DNA of 11,272 nt from positions 1-11,272 of the forward strand of contig CAMDSI010000056.1 of NCBI GenBank assembly GCA_945906915.1, in the 5' to 3' direction. The stretch comes from Spirosoma fluviale (lineage in GTDB: Bacteria > Bacteroidota > Bacteroidia > Cytophagales > Spirosomataceae). Positions 1 to 7,038 of this stretch are shown in pieces. Numbering within the stretch: position 1 is the stretch's first letter; the number at the start of each line of letters is the position of its first letter. Below the pieces are notes generated by a model that saw nothing but the letters and a program-made list of their open reading frames with translations, ran no database searches and had not been told where the DNA came from. The translations under genes and the position numbers were made by a program.

Positions 1-230
1 AGCTTTCCTAAAAAGCGAACAAAACCACGCGGAACTGCCGTTTTATATTCAAACCAAAAATCAAATAAATCCCCTAATAAGAATACATCTTGCGCATCCG
101 ACTGGACTTGATCTAACCAGTTAACTAAAGCTTTCTCTCGTTCCCTTGATGATAATTCATCTGGAAATCCCAAATGAAAATCGGATGCGAAATACACTTT
201 TTTCCCAGGACTGAGATCTAATTGAATCAT
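1..230 (-). CDS. lpxH: UDP-2,3-diacylglucosamine diphosphatase (LpxH), N-terminal part, cut by window edge
   Basis: This is the start of a gene that runs off the left edge; 76 codons are visible from an ATG at 228-230. The peptide opens with a short strand leading into DFHLG (residues 17-21, the DxH metal-binding motif) and then LLGDLFDFW (51-59, the GDxxD metal motif). These are the first two signatures of calcineurin-like metallophosphoesterases. The run FDFWFEYK with VPRGFVRFL after it is typical of the LpxH branch. LpxH hydrolyses UDP-2,3-diacylglucosamine to lipid X and UMP at the inner face of the cytoplasmic membrane, in lipid A synthesis. The gene starts 38 bases after the ftsH stop on the same strand, so co-transcription is likely. 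No Shine-Dalgarno sequence is visible; the start is preceded by an AT-rich run, as usual in Bacteroidota. The C-terminal half cannot be judged. Confidence 0.88.
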   Translation of the reverse strand, partial: MIQLDLSPGKKVYFASDFHLGFPDELSSREREKALVNWLDQVQSDAQDVFLLGDLFDFWFEYKTAVPRGFVRFLGK

Positions 231-268
231 ATAAAAAATAGGGGTACCCTGTGAGGCACTCCTGTTAA

Positions 269-2422
269 TTAACTATCTGTAGCTTTAGGCTTTCTAGCTC
301 TTGGCTTCGCAGCCACGTCTTTAGTGACTACGGGCTTTTTTGCCGGAGCCTTTTTTACCACGGGCTTTTTAGCCACCTCAGCTTTTTTAGGCGCATTCTT
401 TTTCTCCTCAGCTAAATCGCGCTCATCTTTTGCATCTTTTCGCTTCTTCTCTGTTTCGCCTTTGATAAACTCTTGGTAGGAAGTTAATTGCTCAAATGGA
501 CGCGGGCCTACTAGTGCCTCTAAATCACTTTGGAATAATACCTCTTTTTCCAATAATTGCTCGGCTAAAATCGTCAATTTATCTTTCTTCGATGTCAACA
601 ATTTCTTCGTTCGCTCATACGCTTCCTTGATGATTTTACGAACTTCTTCATCTATTTCCCGCGCCGTCGTTTCAGAATAAGGCTTATTAAACTGGTATTC
701 TGAACCTTTCGAATCGTAGTAAGATATATTACCTAATTTCTCATTCATACCATAAATGGTCACCATGGAATAGGCTAATTTAGTAATACGTTCTAAATCG
801 TTCTGAGCACCGGTAGAGATCTTACCAAAAACGATTTCTTCTGCTGCGCGACCGCCTAAAGTCACACACATTTCGTCCATTAGTTGCTCCGTGCGATACA
901 AGAATTGCTCCTTAGGTAAATATTGTGCATAACCTAAAGCAGCGACACCACGAGGCACAATCGACACCTTTACTAAAGGATTCGCATGCTCTAAGAACCA
1001 TCCGGCAATAGCGTGACCAGCTTCGTGGAAAGCAACAATTTTCTTCTCTTCAGGAGAAATCAATTTATTTTTCTTCTCTAATCCACCTATCACACGATCC
1101 ATCGCTTCTTGGAAGTCATCCATATCCACTGCCGTTTTAGAACGACGTGCTGCGATTAATGCTGCTTCATTACAAACGTTGGCAATCTCTGCACCGGCAA
1201 AACCAGGAGTTTGAGCTGCAAGCTCTTTAGGATCGGTATCAGCTGCTAATTTCAAAGGCTTTAAATGCACTTTGAAGATTGCCTCACGTCCGATAATATC
1301 AGGTTTATCAATCGAAATTTGACGATCAAAACGACCTGGACGAAGCAAAGCTGGATCCAATACATCTGGACGGTTAGTTGCCGCCATAATGATAATACCA
1401 GAATCGGTAGCAAAACCATCCATTTCCACTAAAAGGGAATTCAACGTGTTTTCACGCTCATCGTTTCCTCCTGGCATAGAACCACGACCACGGGAACGAC
1501 CTACCGCATCAATTTCATCAATAAAGATGATACAAGGCGATTTTTCTTTTGCTTGCTTAAATAAATCCCGGACACGAGCTGCTCCAACACCCACAAACAT
1601 TTCAACGAAATCCGAACCAGATAGCGAGAAAAACGGCACACCTGCTTCTCCAGCAACTGCTTTCGCTAATAACGTTTTACCTGTACCTGGAGCGCCTACT
1701 AATAAGGCTCCTTTCGGAATTTTACCACCTAAATCGGTGAATTTTTTAGGGAATTTTAAGAACTCCACAATTTCTTGAATCTCTTCTTTGGCCTCATCTA
1801 AACCAGCCACATCATCAAAAGTAATCTTCACTTTCGATTCTCCTTCGATTAATGTCGCACGTGAACGTCCAATATTAAATATTTGACCGCCACCTCCAGC
1901 TCCACCACCCATGCGGAAGAATAAGAAGTAGAAGCTTAATCCCATCAAAATAAAGAAACCCCAGGTACCTAACCAGTCCAAAGGACCTGTTCTAGTCTCC
2001 GGAGAAGCCATAACCTGCTCATTTCGCGGGAACGTTTTCTGGCGATCTTCTAAGAATCTTTCAAAGCTCTCTTTTGAATTTATTTCGAATTCAAAGTGAG
2101 GAACTTGTGCCGTAGGCACTAATTTCTGAGTCGTATTTTTCTTAAAATATTTCGGAATATAGGCTGGCTTAAGACTTACTTCGACTATTTTATCATTCAC
2201 AATTATGACCTTCTCCACCTCTTTTTGAATCAACATCGACTCAAACTGCTTGATCGTGATAGGCTGCAATGTCGTTTCTTTCGAAAAGAAAAACATACTA
2301 ATAACTGCGATGACTAAACCTACGACCATCCAACTTTGGAACCCTCCAGCTGGTTTCTTAGGCATTCTTGGTTGTAAGCCAGAGCGCTTCGCATTTTTGA
2401 AATTGTTACCTTGTTTGGCCAT
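269..2422 (-). CDS. ftsH: ATP-dependent zinc metalloprotease FtsH
   Basis: This is a membrane-anchored AAA+ protease that degrades misassembled membrane proteins and selected soluble regulators, working as a hexamer with its catalytic part in the cytoplasm. The 717-residue product has a basic N-terminus and a first membrane helix at about 31-46. An extracytoplasmic domain covers about 48-147, followed by a second helix at about 150-169 and a Gly-rich linker. The AAA domain has Walker A GAPGTGKT (243-250), pore loop MFVGVG (275-280), Walker B IIFIDEID (298-305) and the second region of homology with arginine fingers R361 and R364. The peptidase domain carries HEAGH (466-470), with D542 as the likely third zinc ligand. 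It is longer than E. coli FtsH (644 aa) because of a larger N-terminal region and a Lys/Ala/Pro-rich tail from about 657. That tail repeats KKPVV at 685-689 and 695-699. The gene lies 69 bases after rsfS and 38 before lpxH, on the same strand. Confidence 0.98.
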   Translation of the reverse strand: MAKQGNNFKNAKRSGLQPRMPKKPAGGFQSWMVVGLVIAVISMFFFSKETTLQPITIKQFESMLIQKEVEKVIIVNDKIVEVSLKPAYIPKYFKKNTTQKLVPTAQVPHFEFEINSKESFERFLEDRQKTFPRNEQVMASPETRTGPLDWLGTWGFFILMGLSFYFLFFRMGGGAGGGGQIFNIGRSRATLIEGESKVKITFDDVAGLDEAKEEIQEIVEFLKFPKKFTDLGGKIPKGALLVGAPGTGKTLLAKAVAGEAGVPFFSLSGSDFVEMFVGVGAARVRDLFKQAKEKSPCIIFIDEIDAVGRSRGRGSMPGGNDERENTLNSLLVEMDGFATDSGIIIMAATNRPDVLDPALLRPGRFDRQISIDKPDIIGREAIFKVHLKPLKLAADTDPKELAAQTPGFAGAEIANVCNEAALIAARRSKTAVDMDDFQEAMDRVIGGLEKKNKLISPEEKKIVAFHEAGHAIAGWFLEHANPLVKVSIVPRGVAALGYAQYLPKEQFLYRTEQLMDEMCVTLGGRAAEEIVFGKISTGAQNDLERITKLAYSMVTIYGMNEKLGNISYYDSKGSEYQFNKPYSETTAREIDEEVRKIIKEAYERTKKLLTSKKDKLTILAEQLLEKEVLFQSDLEALVGPRPFEQLTSYQEFIKGETEKKRKDAKDERDLAEEKKNAPKKAEVAKKPVVKKAPAKKPVVTKDVAAKPRARKPKATDS
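330..374. repeat. Short direct repeat inside the ftsH C-terminal tail
   Basis: On the plus strand the 11-mer ACGGGCTTTTT occurs at 330-340 and again at 360-370, each followed by one variable base and GCC. The spacing is 30 bases. On the coding strand this gives two KKPVV units ten residues apart in the lysine-rich tail of FtsH. The in-frame period suggests local duplication within a low-complexity tail. No function can be assigned from sequence. Confidence 0.7.
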
Positions 2423-2449
2423 TATATATTTTTATAGTTGGGCATTAAA

Positions 2450-2471
2450 CACCTAGAAAGGTGCAAAGGTT
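2450..2471 (-). promoter_or_regulatory. Possible internal promoter and leader hairpin of ftsH
   Basis: In the 69-base gap between rsfS and ftsH the minus strand reads AACCTTTG (2471-2464). This is one base off the Bacteroidota -7 element TAnnTTTG and is followed by CACC, a common start-site context in this phylum. Directly after it lies a perfect five-pair inverted repeat, CACCT / AGGTG, with a four-base loop (2463-2450). A transcript starting here would begin with a small hairpin about 27 bases before the ftsH start. I see no good -33 element, so this is tentative. It would let ftsH be expressed separately from rsfS. Confidence 0.3.
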
Positions 2472-2491
2472 CTAAAAATTAAAAAATAAAA

Positions 2492-2878
2492 TTAATCTGG
2501 GAAAACCGTGAATTTCGCATCCCCCCACAACTCTTCTAACTTAAAGAAAGCACGTTTATCCTTCAAGAATACATGGACAATTACGTCGTAATAATCCATC
2601 AAAATCCACTCTCGGTTTGCTTTTCCTTCTACCGCACGAACGTGAATTTTACCTGATTCCCAAACCTCTTTATCCACTGAATCAGCAATCGCATCAATTT
2701 GCGTATCTGAAGTACCTGAACAAATCACAAAAAAGTCCGTAAAAGCATTGTCTACTTTACGTAAATCCAACACCGTAATTTCCTGTGCTTTTTTATCCTG
2801 CATGCCTTTTACCACCCAGCTCACCATTTCTTCTGACGCATCGACTTTATTAGCGACTTTCTTAAGAGTTTTACTCAT
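2492..2878 (-). CDS. rsfS: Ribosome silencing factor RsfS
   Basis: The 128-residue product matches the RsfS (DUF143/Iojap) family over its whole length. RsfS binds ribosomal protein uL14 on the large subunit and blocks subunit joining, lowering translation in stationary phase or starvation. The family core is plain: VLDLRKVDNAFTDFFVICSG (36-55), WILMDYYDVIVHVF (91-104) and the closing FFKLEELWGDA (111-121). Length is typical, with an N-terminal extension of about 25 residues. The ATG at 2878 has only AT-rich sequence before it. The gene is first in the minus-strand set rsfS-ftsH-lpxH. It is divergent from the biotin ligase gene, and from memory birA next to rsfS and ftsH is a familiar arrangement in Bacteroidota. 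No clear TAnnTTTG element was found in front of rsfS. Confidence 0.95.
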   Translation of the reverse strand: MSKTLKKVANKVDASEEMVSWVVKGMQDKKAQEITVLDLRKVDNAFTDFFVICSGTSDTQIDAIADSVDKEVWESGKIHVRAVEGKANREWILMDYYDVIVHVFLKDKRAFFKLEELWGDAKFTVFPD

Positions 2879-2933
2879 AAATGTTTTTTCTGTATTAATT
2901 TGTATAACAAGAAACCAATAACGAATAAAAATC

Positions 2934-2941
2934 TAAATTTG
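2934..2941 (+). promoter_or_regulatory. Putative -7 promoter element for birA operon
   Basis: TAAATTTG matches the Bacteroidota -7 consensus TAnnTTTG exactly. It lies 30 bases before the TTG start of the biotin ligase gene, in the 93-base divergent gap with rsfS. A TTTG at 2899-2902 is too far upstream (31 bases) to be a normal -33 partner, so only the -7 half is supported. Confidence 0.45.
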
Positions 2942-2971
2942 TTCTTGTAACCCTAAAATTACAAATAATAA

Positions 2972-3760
2972 TTGAACAATTACCAAGCCCCTACCCGCTT
3001 CGTTGGCAAAAAGAGTAAATATCTAGACATTTGTCCATCGACAAATTCTGTGGCCTTTCAAGAGGCTTTAAACGAAGATTTACCGGAGGGGTTTGCCTGG
3101 ATTGCGGGCCATCAAACAGCAGGACGAGGTCAAAGAGGGAATACCTGGGATACGGAACCGAACCAAAACCTAACCTTGTCTATTTTACTGCGACCTCCGC
3201 ACCATTTATTGGACAAACAATTCTATCTGAGCAAAGCCATTGCAAACGGTATTTTGGCCGGATTAGAATCCTGGTCGCGAGCAACGCAAGGTGAAAGTTT
3301 CAACTTTGAAATAAAATGGCCTAATGACATCTACCTTGATGGCATTAAAATGGGAGGCATCTTAATTGAAAATAATTTTCAAGCTGGAAAGTGGAGTTTC
3401 TCCATCATTGGAATTGGATTAAATATCAACCAAATTCTATTTGAAAATATGAGAGGCACTTCCCTTCGATCCTATTTGGACCTAAAGCAAGCCATCTCAC
3501 TGCCCGAAATCTATGATTATATCTCACAAGGTGTGGAAGAATCATACACCCTATTCACCGGGGAGCAATTCGAAAAAATCGACGAAATCTATCACGAAAG
3601 ATTATTTAGGCGCTTGCAATGGGCTCCATATGAAGCGTCAAATGAAAAATTTACAGGAAAAATTTTAGGCGTTAATGAACAGGGATTATTAGAAATTGAA
3701 AAAGAATTCACGGTAGAATCCTATGATTTGAAGGAAATAAGTTTTATTTTTCCTTCCTAA
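2972..3760 (+). CDS. birA: Biotin--[acetyl-CoA-carboxylase] ligase (BirA-type, no DNA-binding domain)
   Basis: This cytoplasmic enzyme makes biotinyl-AMP and transfers biotin to the lysine of biotin carboxyl carrier protein. The 262-residue product shows the family motifs in order: STNSVA near residue 23, GRGQRG (51-56) for biotinyl-AMP binding, and KWPNDIYLDGIKMGGILIE (115-133) with K115 equivalent to the active-site lysine. GIGLNIN follows at 147-153. A small C-terminal domain covers about 224-262. There is no N-terminal helix-turn-helix, so it should not act as a repressor as E. coli BirA does. The start must be TTG at 2972: the codon just before it is a TAA stop, and no in-frame ATG precedes the conserved core. 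It is the first gene of a plus-strand set, with the acyl-CoA ligase starting 20 bases after its stop. Confidence 0.94.
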   Translation: MNNYQAPTRFVGKKSKYLDICPSTNSVAFQEALNEDLPEGFAWIAGHQTAGRGQRGNTWDTEPNQNLTLSILLRPPHHLLDKQFYLSKAIANGILAGLESWSRATQGESFNFEIKWPNDIYLDGIKMGGILIENNFQAGKWSFSIIGIGLNINQILFENMRGTSLRSYLDLKQAISLPEIYDYISQGVEESYTLFTGEQFEKIDEIYHERLFRRLQWAPYEASNEKFTGKILGVNEQGLLEIEKEFTVESYDLKEISFIFPS

Positions 3761-3780
3761 TTTACCTCTAAACTCGATTC

Positions 3781-5439
3781 ATGATAACGCATTACCAAAG
3801 CAATTTGGAGAATTTTCTACATTGGGAAAATCACACTCCTGAGACCCTATATTTAAGACAACCCCATGGAAACCAATTCATTGACTACTCCTATTCTGCT
3901 GCTGCAATCGAGGTAAGAAAAATAGCTAAGTTCATTCAAGATACGCTAAAAAAGGGTTCAAAGAATGTAGGTGTTTTGTCTAAAAACTCTGCCCATTGGA
4001 TTATGGCAGATTTAGCTATATCGGCGGCAGGAGCTATTTCGGTCCCTTTCTATGCAACTCTAACTAAGGACCAACTAAATCAGGTACTGGTCCATTCCGA
4101 GTGTCAAATTTTAATCGTTGGTAAATTAGATCATTGGGACAAAATCAAAGACGGAATTCCGGCGAACATCTTACTTATTCATACGCCCGAAAGTACAGAA
4201 AGATCTGGTACGCAGTGGTCAGATATTGTTGCAAGCACCTCTGAGATTTCGACGCTTCCTAGTCCCAATTCCACTGATATTGCCACCATCGTTTATACAT
4301 CAGGAACTACTGGTATGCCGAAAGGCGTAATGATTACTTACGGTGGAATAGAAGCTGGAATTAATATGGCTCGAGAAATTGCCTTATTAGACCTTCCTAA
4401 CACACGATACATCTCTTATTTGCCTTTGTGTCATATCGCAGAACGAAATTTCGTTGAATTTTCAGCGACAGCTGCAGGTGGAACCATTTATTTTGTTGAA
4501 AACCTAGATACCTTTTCTACGAATTTAGCCAGCGCCAGACCTACTCATTTCTTAGCGGTTCCACGTATTTGGTCAAAGTTTCAAGAGGGTATTTTACTGA
4601 AAATAGGAGGCCAAAAGAAGCTCAACCTTCTATTGAGCATTCCCATTGTCAAAAACATCATTCAGAAAAAGATTCAAAAGGGACTTGGCCTTGATTGTGC
4701 TAAACTAGCTGTGACCGGTGCAGCACCAATTACAGAGGAGCTTCTATTATGGTTTCAAAGACTGGGCATCTTTATACAAGAAGCTTATGGGATGACAGAA
4801 AATATGGGTTTAACCACGCTTATGCCACGCGATCAAATCAAATTAGGAACAGTCGGCCGCATTCATCCCGATTGTGAAACTCGGATTGATTCTATTTCTA
4901 ATGAAATCCAAATGCGTGCTCCCTACAATACGACAGGTTATTTTAAGGAGCCCAACCTAACTAAGGAATTGTTTACGGAGGATGGTTGGCTAAAAACAGG
5001 GGACCAAGGCAAATTGACTACAGATGGGTTTATTTCCATCATTGGACGCATTAAAGATAATTTCAAAACAGCTAAAGGGCATTATGTTGCCCCGGCGCCA
5101 ATTGAAAACAAGTTAAACACTCACGAATACATTGAACAAGTCTGCGTTGTAGGCGTAAATCTGCCTCAGCCGATTGTTCTAGTTGTACTGAGCGCATTAG
5201 GGAAATCGAAAGATCGCTCAGATATCCTTAGCACCTTGCAATCCCTTCGCGAAGAAGTCAATCCTGCATTAAAAAATTATGAACATTTAAAGAAAATGGT
5301 CGTAGTGCAGGAAGATTGGACCATTGAAAATGAATGCTTAACTCCTACCATGAAGATTAAACGCCCAAGTATAGAGAAAAAATACGAGGCCAACTTCGAG
5401 CCTTGGTATGCTAGCCAAGAGACGATTGTGTATGAATAA
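3781..5439 (+). CDS. AMP-dependent long-chain acyl-CoA synthetase
   Basis: This is an adenylate-forming enzyme expected to activate a long-chain fatty acid with ATP and join it to coenzyme A. The 552-residue product covers the whole AMP-binding fold. It has the phosphate-binding loop YTSGTTGMPKG (172-182), YLPLCHIAER (213-222), the adenine motif YGMTE (336-340), TGD (406-408) and the hinge region GRIKDNFKTAKGHYVAP (422-438). The C-terminal TPTMKIKR (521-528) contains the likely catalytic K525. The hinge and the TPTMKIKR ending resemble the long-chain group (FadD15-like) rather than acetyl- or aryl-CoA ligases, but chain length cannot be read from sequence. There is no signal peptide or membrane helix. 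The gene lies 20 bases after birA and 26 before the Omp85 gene on the same strand, so one transcript is likely. Confidence 0.92.
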   Translation: MITHYQSNLENFLHWENHTPETLYLRQPHGNQFIDYSYSAAAIEVRKIAKFIQDTLKKGSKNVGVLSKNSAHWIMADLAISAAGAISVPFYATLTKDQLNQVLVHSECQILIVGKLDHWDKIKDGIPANILLIHTPESTERSGTQWSDIVASTSEISTLPSPNSTDIATIVYTSGTTGMPKGVMITYGGIEAGINMAREIALLDLPNTRYISYLPLCHIAERNFVEFSATAAGGTIYFVENLDTFSTNLASARPTHFLAVPRIWSKFQEGILLKIGGQKKLNLLLSIPIVKNIIQKKIQKGLGLDCAKLAVTGAAPITEELLLWFQRLGIFIQEAYGMTENMGLTTLMPRDQIKLGTVGRIHPDCETRIDSISNEIQMRAPYNTTGYFKEPNLTKELFTEDGWLKTGDQGKLTTDGFISIIGRIKDNFKTAKGHYVAPAPIENKLNTHEYIEQVCVVGVNLPQPIVLVVLSALGKSKDRSDILSTLQSLREEVNPALKNYEHLKKMVVVQEDWTIENECLTPTMKIKRPSIEKKYEANFEPWYASQETIVYE

Positions 5440-5465
5440 ATCGCTCTAAATGACTAAATTGCGAG

Positions 5466-6854
5466 GTGAAGTCAATCCGCCTCCTTTTAATTCTAATTCT
5501 CTACTTGTTTCTCACGGAAACAGCGAAGGCGCAATACATCATAGTAGATAGTGTCATTTTTAAAGGAAACGAGAAAACGAGAGATAATATCCTTCTGAGA
5601 GAATTAGACTTCCTACCTGGCGACTCTATTTTAATTTCTGAATTAGATAAACGATTAGAATTCAATCGCCGCAAACTGACCAATACGAATTTATTTATTT
5701 GGGTAAAGGGGGATTATCACCAAAATAAGACTGATCACATCAAAATCACCTACGAGTTCTTAGAACAATGGTATATTTTAGGCTATCCCATTTTTCAATT
5801 AGCGGACCGAAATCTAAATGATTGGTGGTCAAGAGGGCATTCGATGGAGAGAACCATCTACGGAGCCCATTTTATCCACAATAATTTTAGGGGGAGGAAT
5901 GAGAGACTCAGTTTTAAAGCGGAGACTGGCTTTACACAACGTTTAGAATTAGGTTATTCTAATCCTTATATTGATACAAAAAAAACACTGGGATTAGGAG
6001 CTGCGCTTAGCTATACTACTAATAAAAACCTTTCTGTCAGGACCATAAATGACACCTTACATATTTTAAGTAGCAATAAAATTCTTCGTGAACGATGGAG
6101 CGGAGCATTAAGTCTTCGAAAACGTCTCAAGTTTTACGATTTTCACTTTGCCGAGATACGCTACAGTCATTCGGTGGTAGCAGACACCATCAGACTACTA
6201 AATCCAAATTATTATTACAAAGGGTCGAATGAACAAAACTTCTTGCAATTAACGTATGCCTACTCCTACGACTTTCGGGATTTCGCACCCTATCCTTTAA
6301 GAGGCAAAAAGATTGATTTAGCTTATAATTTTTATGGAATTCTAGCACAAGATGCCCTCAATTATTGGGACCTAAAAGCCTCCATTGCGTATTTTTTCGA
6401 TATGGGATCTAATTTTTTCATTACAACACAATGGAAAGCCAAGATTACGCAAGAAAACAAAAACATCCCCTATGCGAACTTGCAAGCACTCGGATATGGA
6501 AATGATAATGTGCGCGGCTATGAATTAAACGTCATTGATGGTACCAATTATTTACTTTCTAAAAACACGTTTAAATACCAATTATTTAATAAAATCATTC
6601 CGATTAAATTCATTCCTTACAAGCAATTCAACCAAATGCCGATTGCGGTTTATCCAACCGTATTTTTTGATTTTGCATACGTCTACCAACCTAATCCAGA
6701 ATTGACCTCGACGCGCTTTGCTAATCGGTGGATTTATGGCATGGGACTGGGTTTTGACATTGTCACCTATTATAATTTTGTTTGTAAACTAGGCGTCCCC
6801 ATCGTAAATGGAGGAAAATCGGGCTTAGTGGTAAGTATTGGAAGGGAATTTTAG
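5466..6854 (+). CDS. Small Omp85/D15-family outer-membrane protein with one POTRA domain (BamA/TamA-like)
   Basis: The 462-residue product starts with a signal peptide (basic KSIR, a Leu/Ile-rich core, cleavage probably after the Ala-Lys-Ala near residue 22). A single POTRA-like domain follows at about 24-99 (VDSVIFKGNEKTRDNILLRE). The rest is rich in alternating aromatic and polar residues, fitting a 16-strand barrel. The Omp85 loop-6 signature VRGY is at 349-352, and the protein ends in an aromatic residue (REF). It is much shorter than BamA, which has five POTRA domains, so it is unlikely to be the main assembly factor; the substrate is unknown. The start is GTG at 5466. An in-frame TGA lies five codons upstream, no ATG fits, and this start gives an intact signal peptide. 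It is the last gene before a terminator, 26 bases after the acyl-CoA ligase. Confidence 0.85.
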   Translation: MKSIRLLLILILYLFLTETAKAQYIIVDSVIFKGNEKTRDNILLRELDFLPGDSILISELDKRLEFNRRKLTNTNLFIWVKGDYHQNKTDHIKITYEFLEQWYILGYPIFQLADRNLNDWWSRGHSMERTIYGAHFIHNNFRGRNERLSFKAETGFTQRLELGYSNPYIDTKKTLGLGAALSYTTNKNLSVRTINDTLHILSSNKILRERWSGALSLRKRLKFYDFHFAEIRYSHSVVADTIRLLNPNYYYKGSNEQNFLQLTYAYSYDFRDFAPYPLRGKKIDLAYNFYGILAQDALNYWDLKASIAYFFDMGSNFFITTQWKAKITQENKNIPYANLQALGYGNDNVRGYELNVIDGTNYLLSKNTFKYQLFNKIIPIKFIPYKQFNQMPIAVYPTVFFDFAYVYQPNPELTSTRFANRWIYGMGLGFDIVTYYNFVCKLGVPIVNGGKSGLVVSIGREF

Positions 6855-6856
6855 AC

Positions 6857-6888
6857 AAAAAAAAGCCGATCAAAGACCGGCTCATTTT
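6857..6888 (+). terminator. Rho-independent terminator after the Omp85 gene
   Basis: An A-run at 6857-6864 leads into AGCCGATC (6864-6871), the loop AAA, and GACCGGCT (6875-6882). These pair over eight positions with one A-C mismatch. TTTT follows at 6885-6888. The hairpin begins right after the Omp85 stop codon at 6854, closing the birA transcript. The A-run on its left would give a U-tract for minus-strand transcripts too, although no minus-strand gene approaches here. Confidence 0.8.
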
Positions 6889-7038
6889 AAAAATACCTAA
6901 CCACTAATAATCTTATATGTCTTTAAGGCCTAAACCCTTTAAATCCTATATTTTTTTCAAAAATAACATTTTTTATTATCATTGACGAAATTCATTTATT
7001 TTTGACTTATAAAAAAATCTAGTCTTATCTCTGATTAT
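6889..7038. promoter_or_regulatory. Intergenic leader with putative promoter of the lipoprotein gene
   Basis: This is about 150 bases of very AT-rich DNA with no open frame worth calling. TATTTTTG at 6997-7004 is an exact TAnnTTTG element, 34 bases before the lipoprotein start. TTGAC occurs twice (6982-6986 and 7002-7006), but neither copy has a good -10 box at normal spacing, and there is no TTTG at the expected -33 position. Because the terminator precedes it, the lipoprotein gene needs its own promoter, which supports the element. Confidence 0.45.

Noticed and set aside
242..249. Palindrome GGGTACCC between ftsH and lpxH
   Set aside because: It is only 8 bases with no loop and no T-run, so it cannot act as a terminator, and it is not repeated nearby as an operator pair.
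1389..1778. Open frame of 129 codons on the plus strand inside ftsH
   Set aside because: It lies antisense to the conserved AAA domain of ftsH, shows no family motif and has no promoter or leader of its own; it is a shadow of the real gene.
2899..2941. TTTG at 2899-2902 as the -33 partner of TAAATTTG at 2934
   Set aside because: The spacing of 31 bases is well over the usual roughly 19-21, so I kept only the -7 element.
3031..3294. Second plus-strand open frame inside birA
   Set aside because: The frame of birA here carries GRGQRG and other conserved motifs; the alternative product is low in sense and matches nothing.
5450..5551. ATG at 5450 as an alternative start just before the Omp85 gene
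   Set aside because: It is in another frame and runs into a stop after about 33 codons; the GTG at 5466 gives a proper signal peptide and POTRA domain. I see no sign of a frameshift.
6982..7013. Sigma-70 type promoter TTGACG with TATAAA before the lipoprotein gene
   Set aside because: The spacer would be 20 bases, too long, and Bacteroidota rarely use this consensus; the TAnnTTTG element in the same place is preferred.
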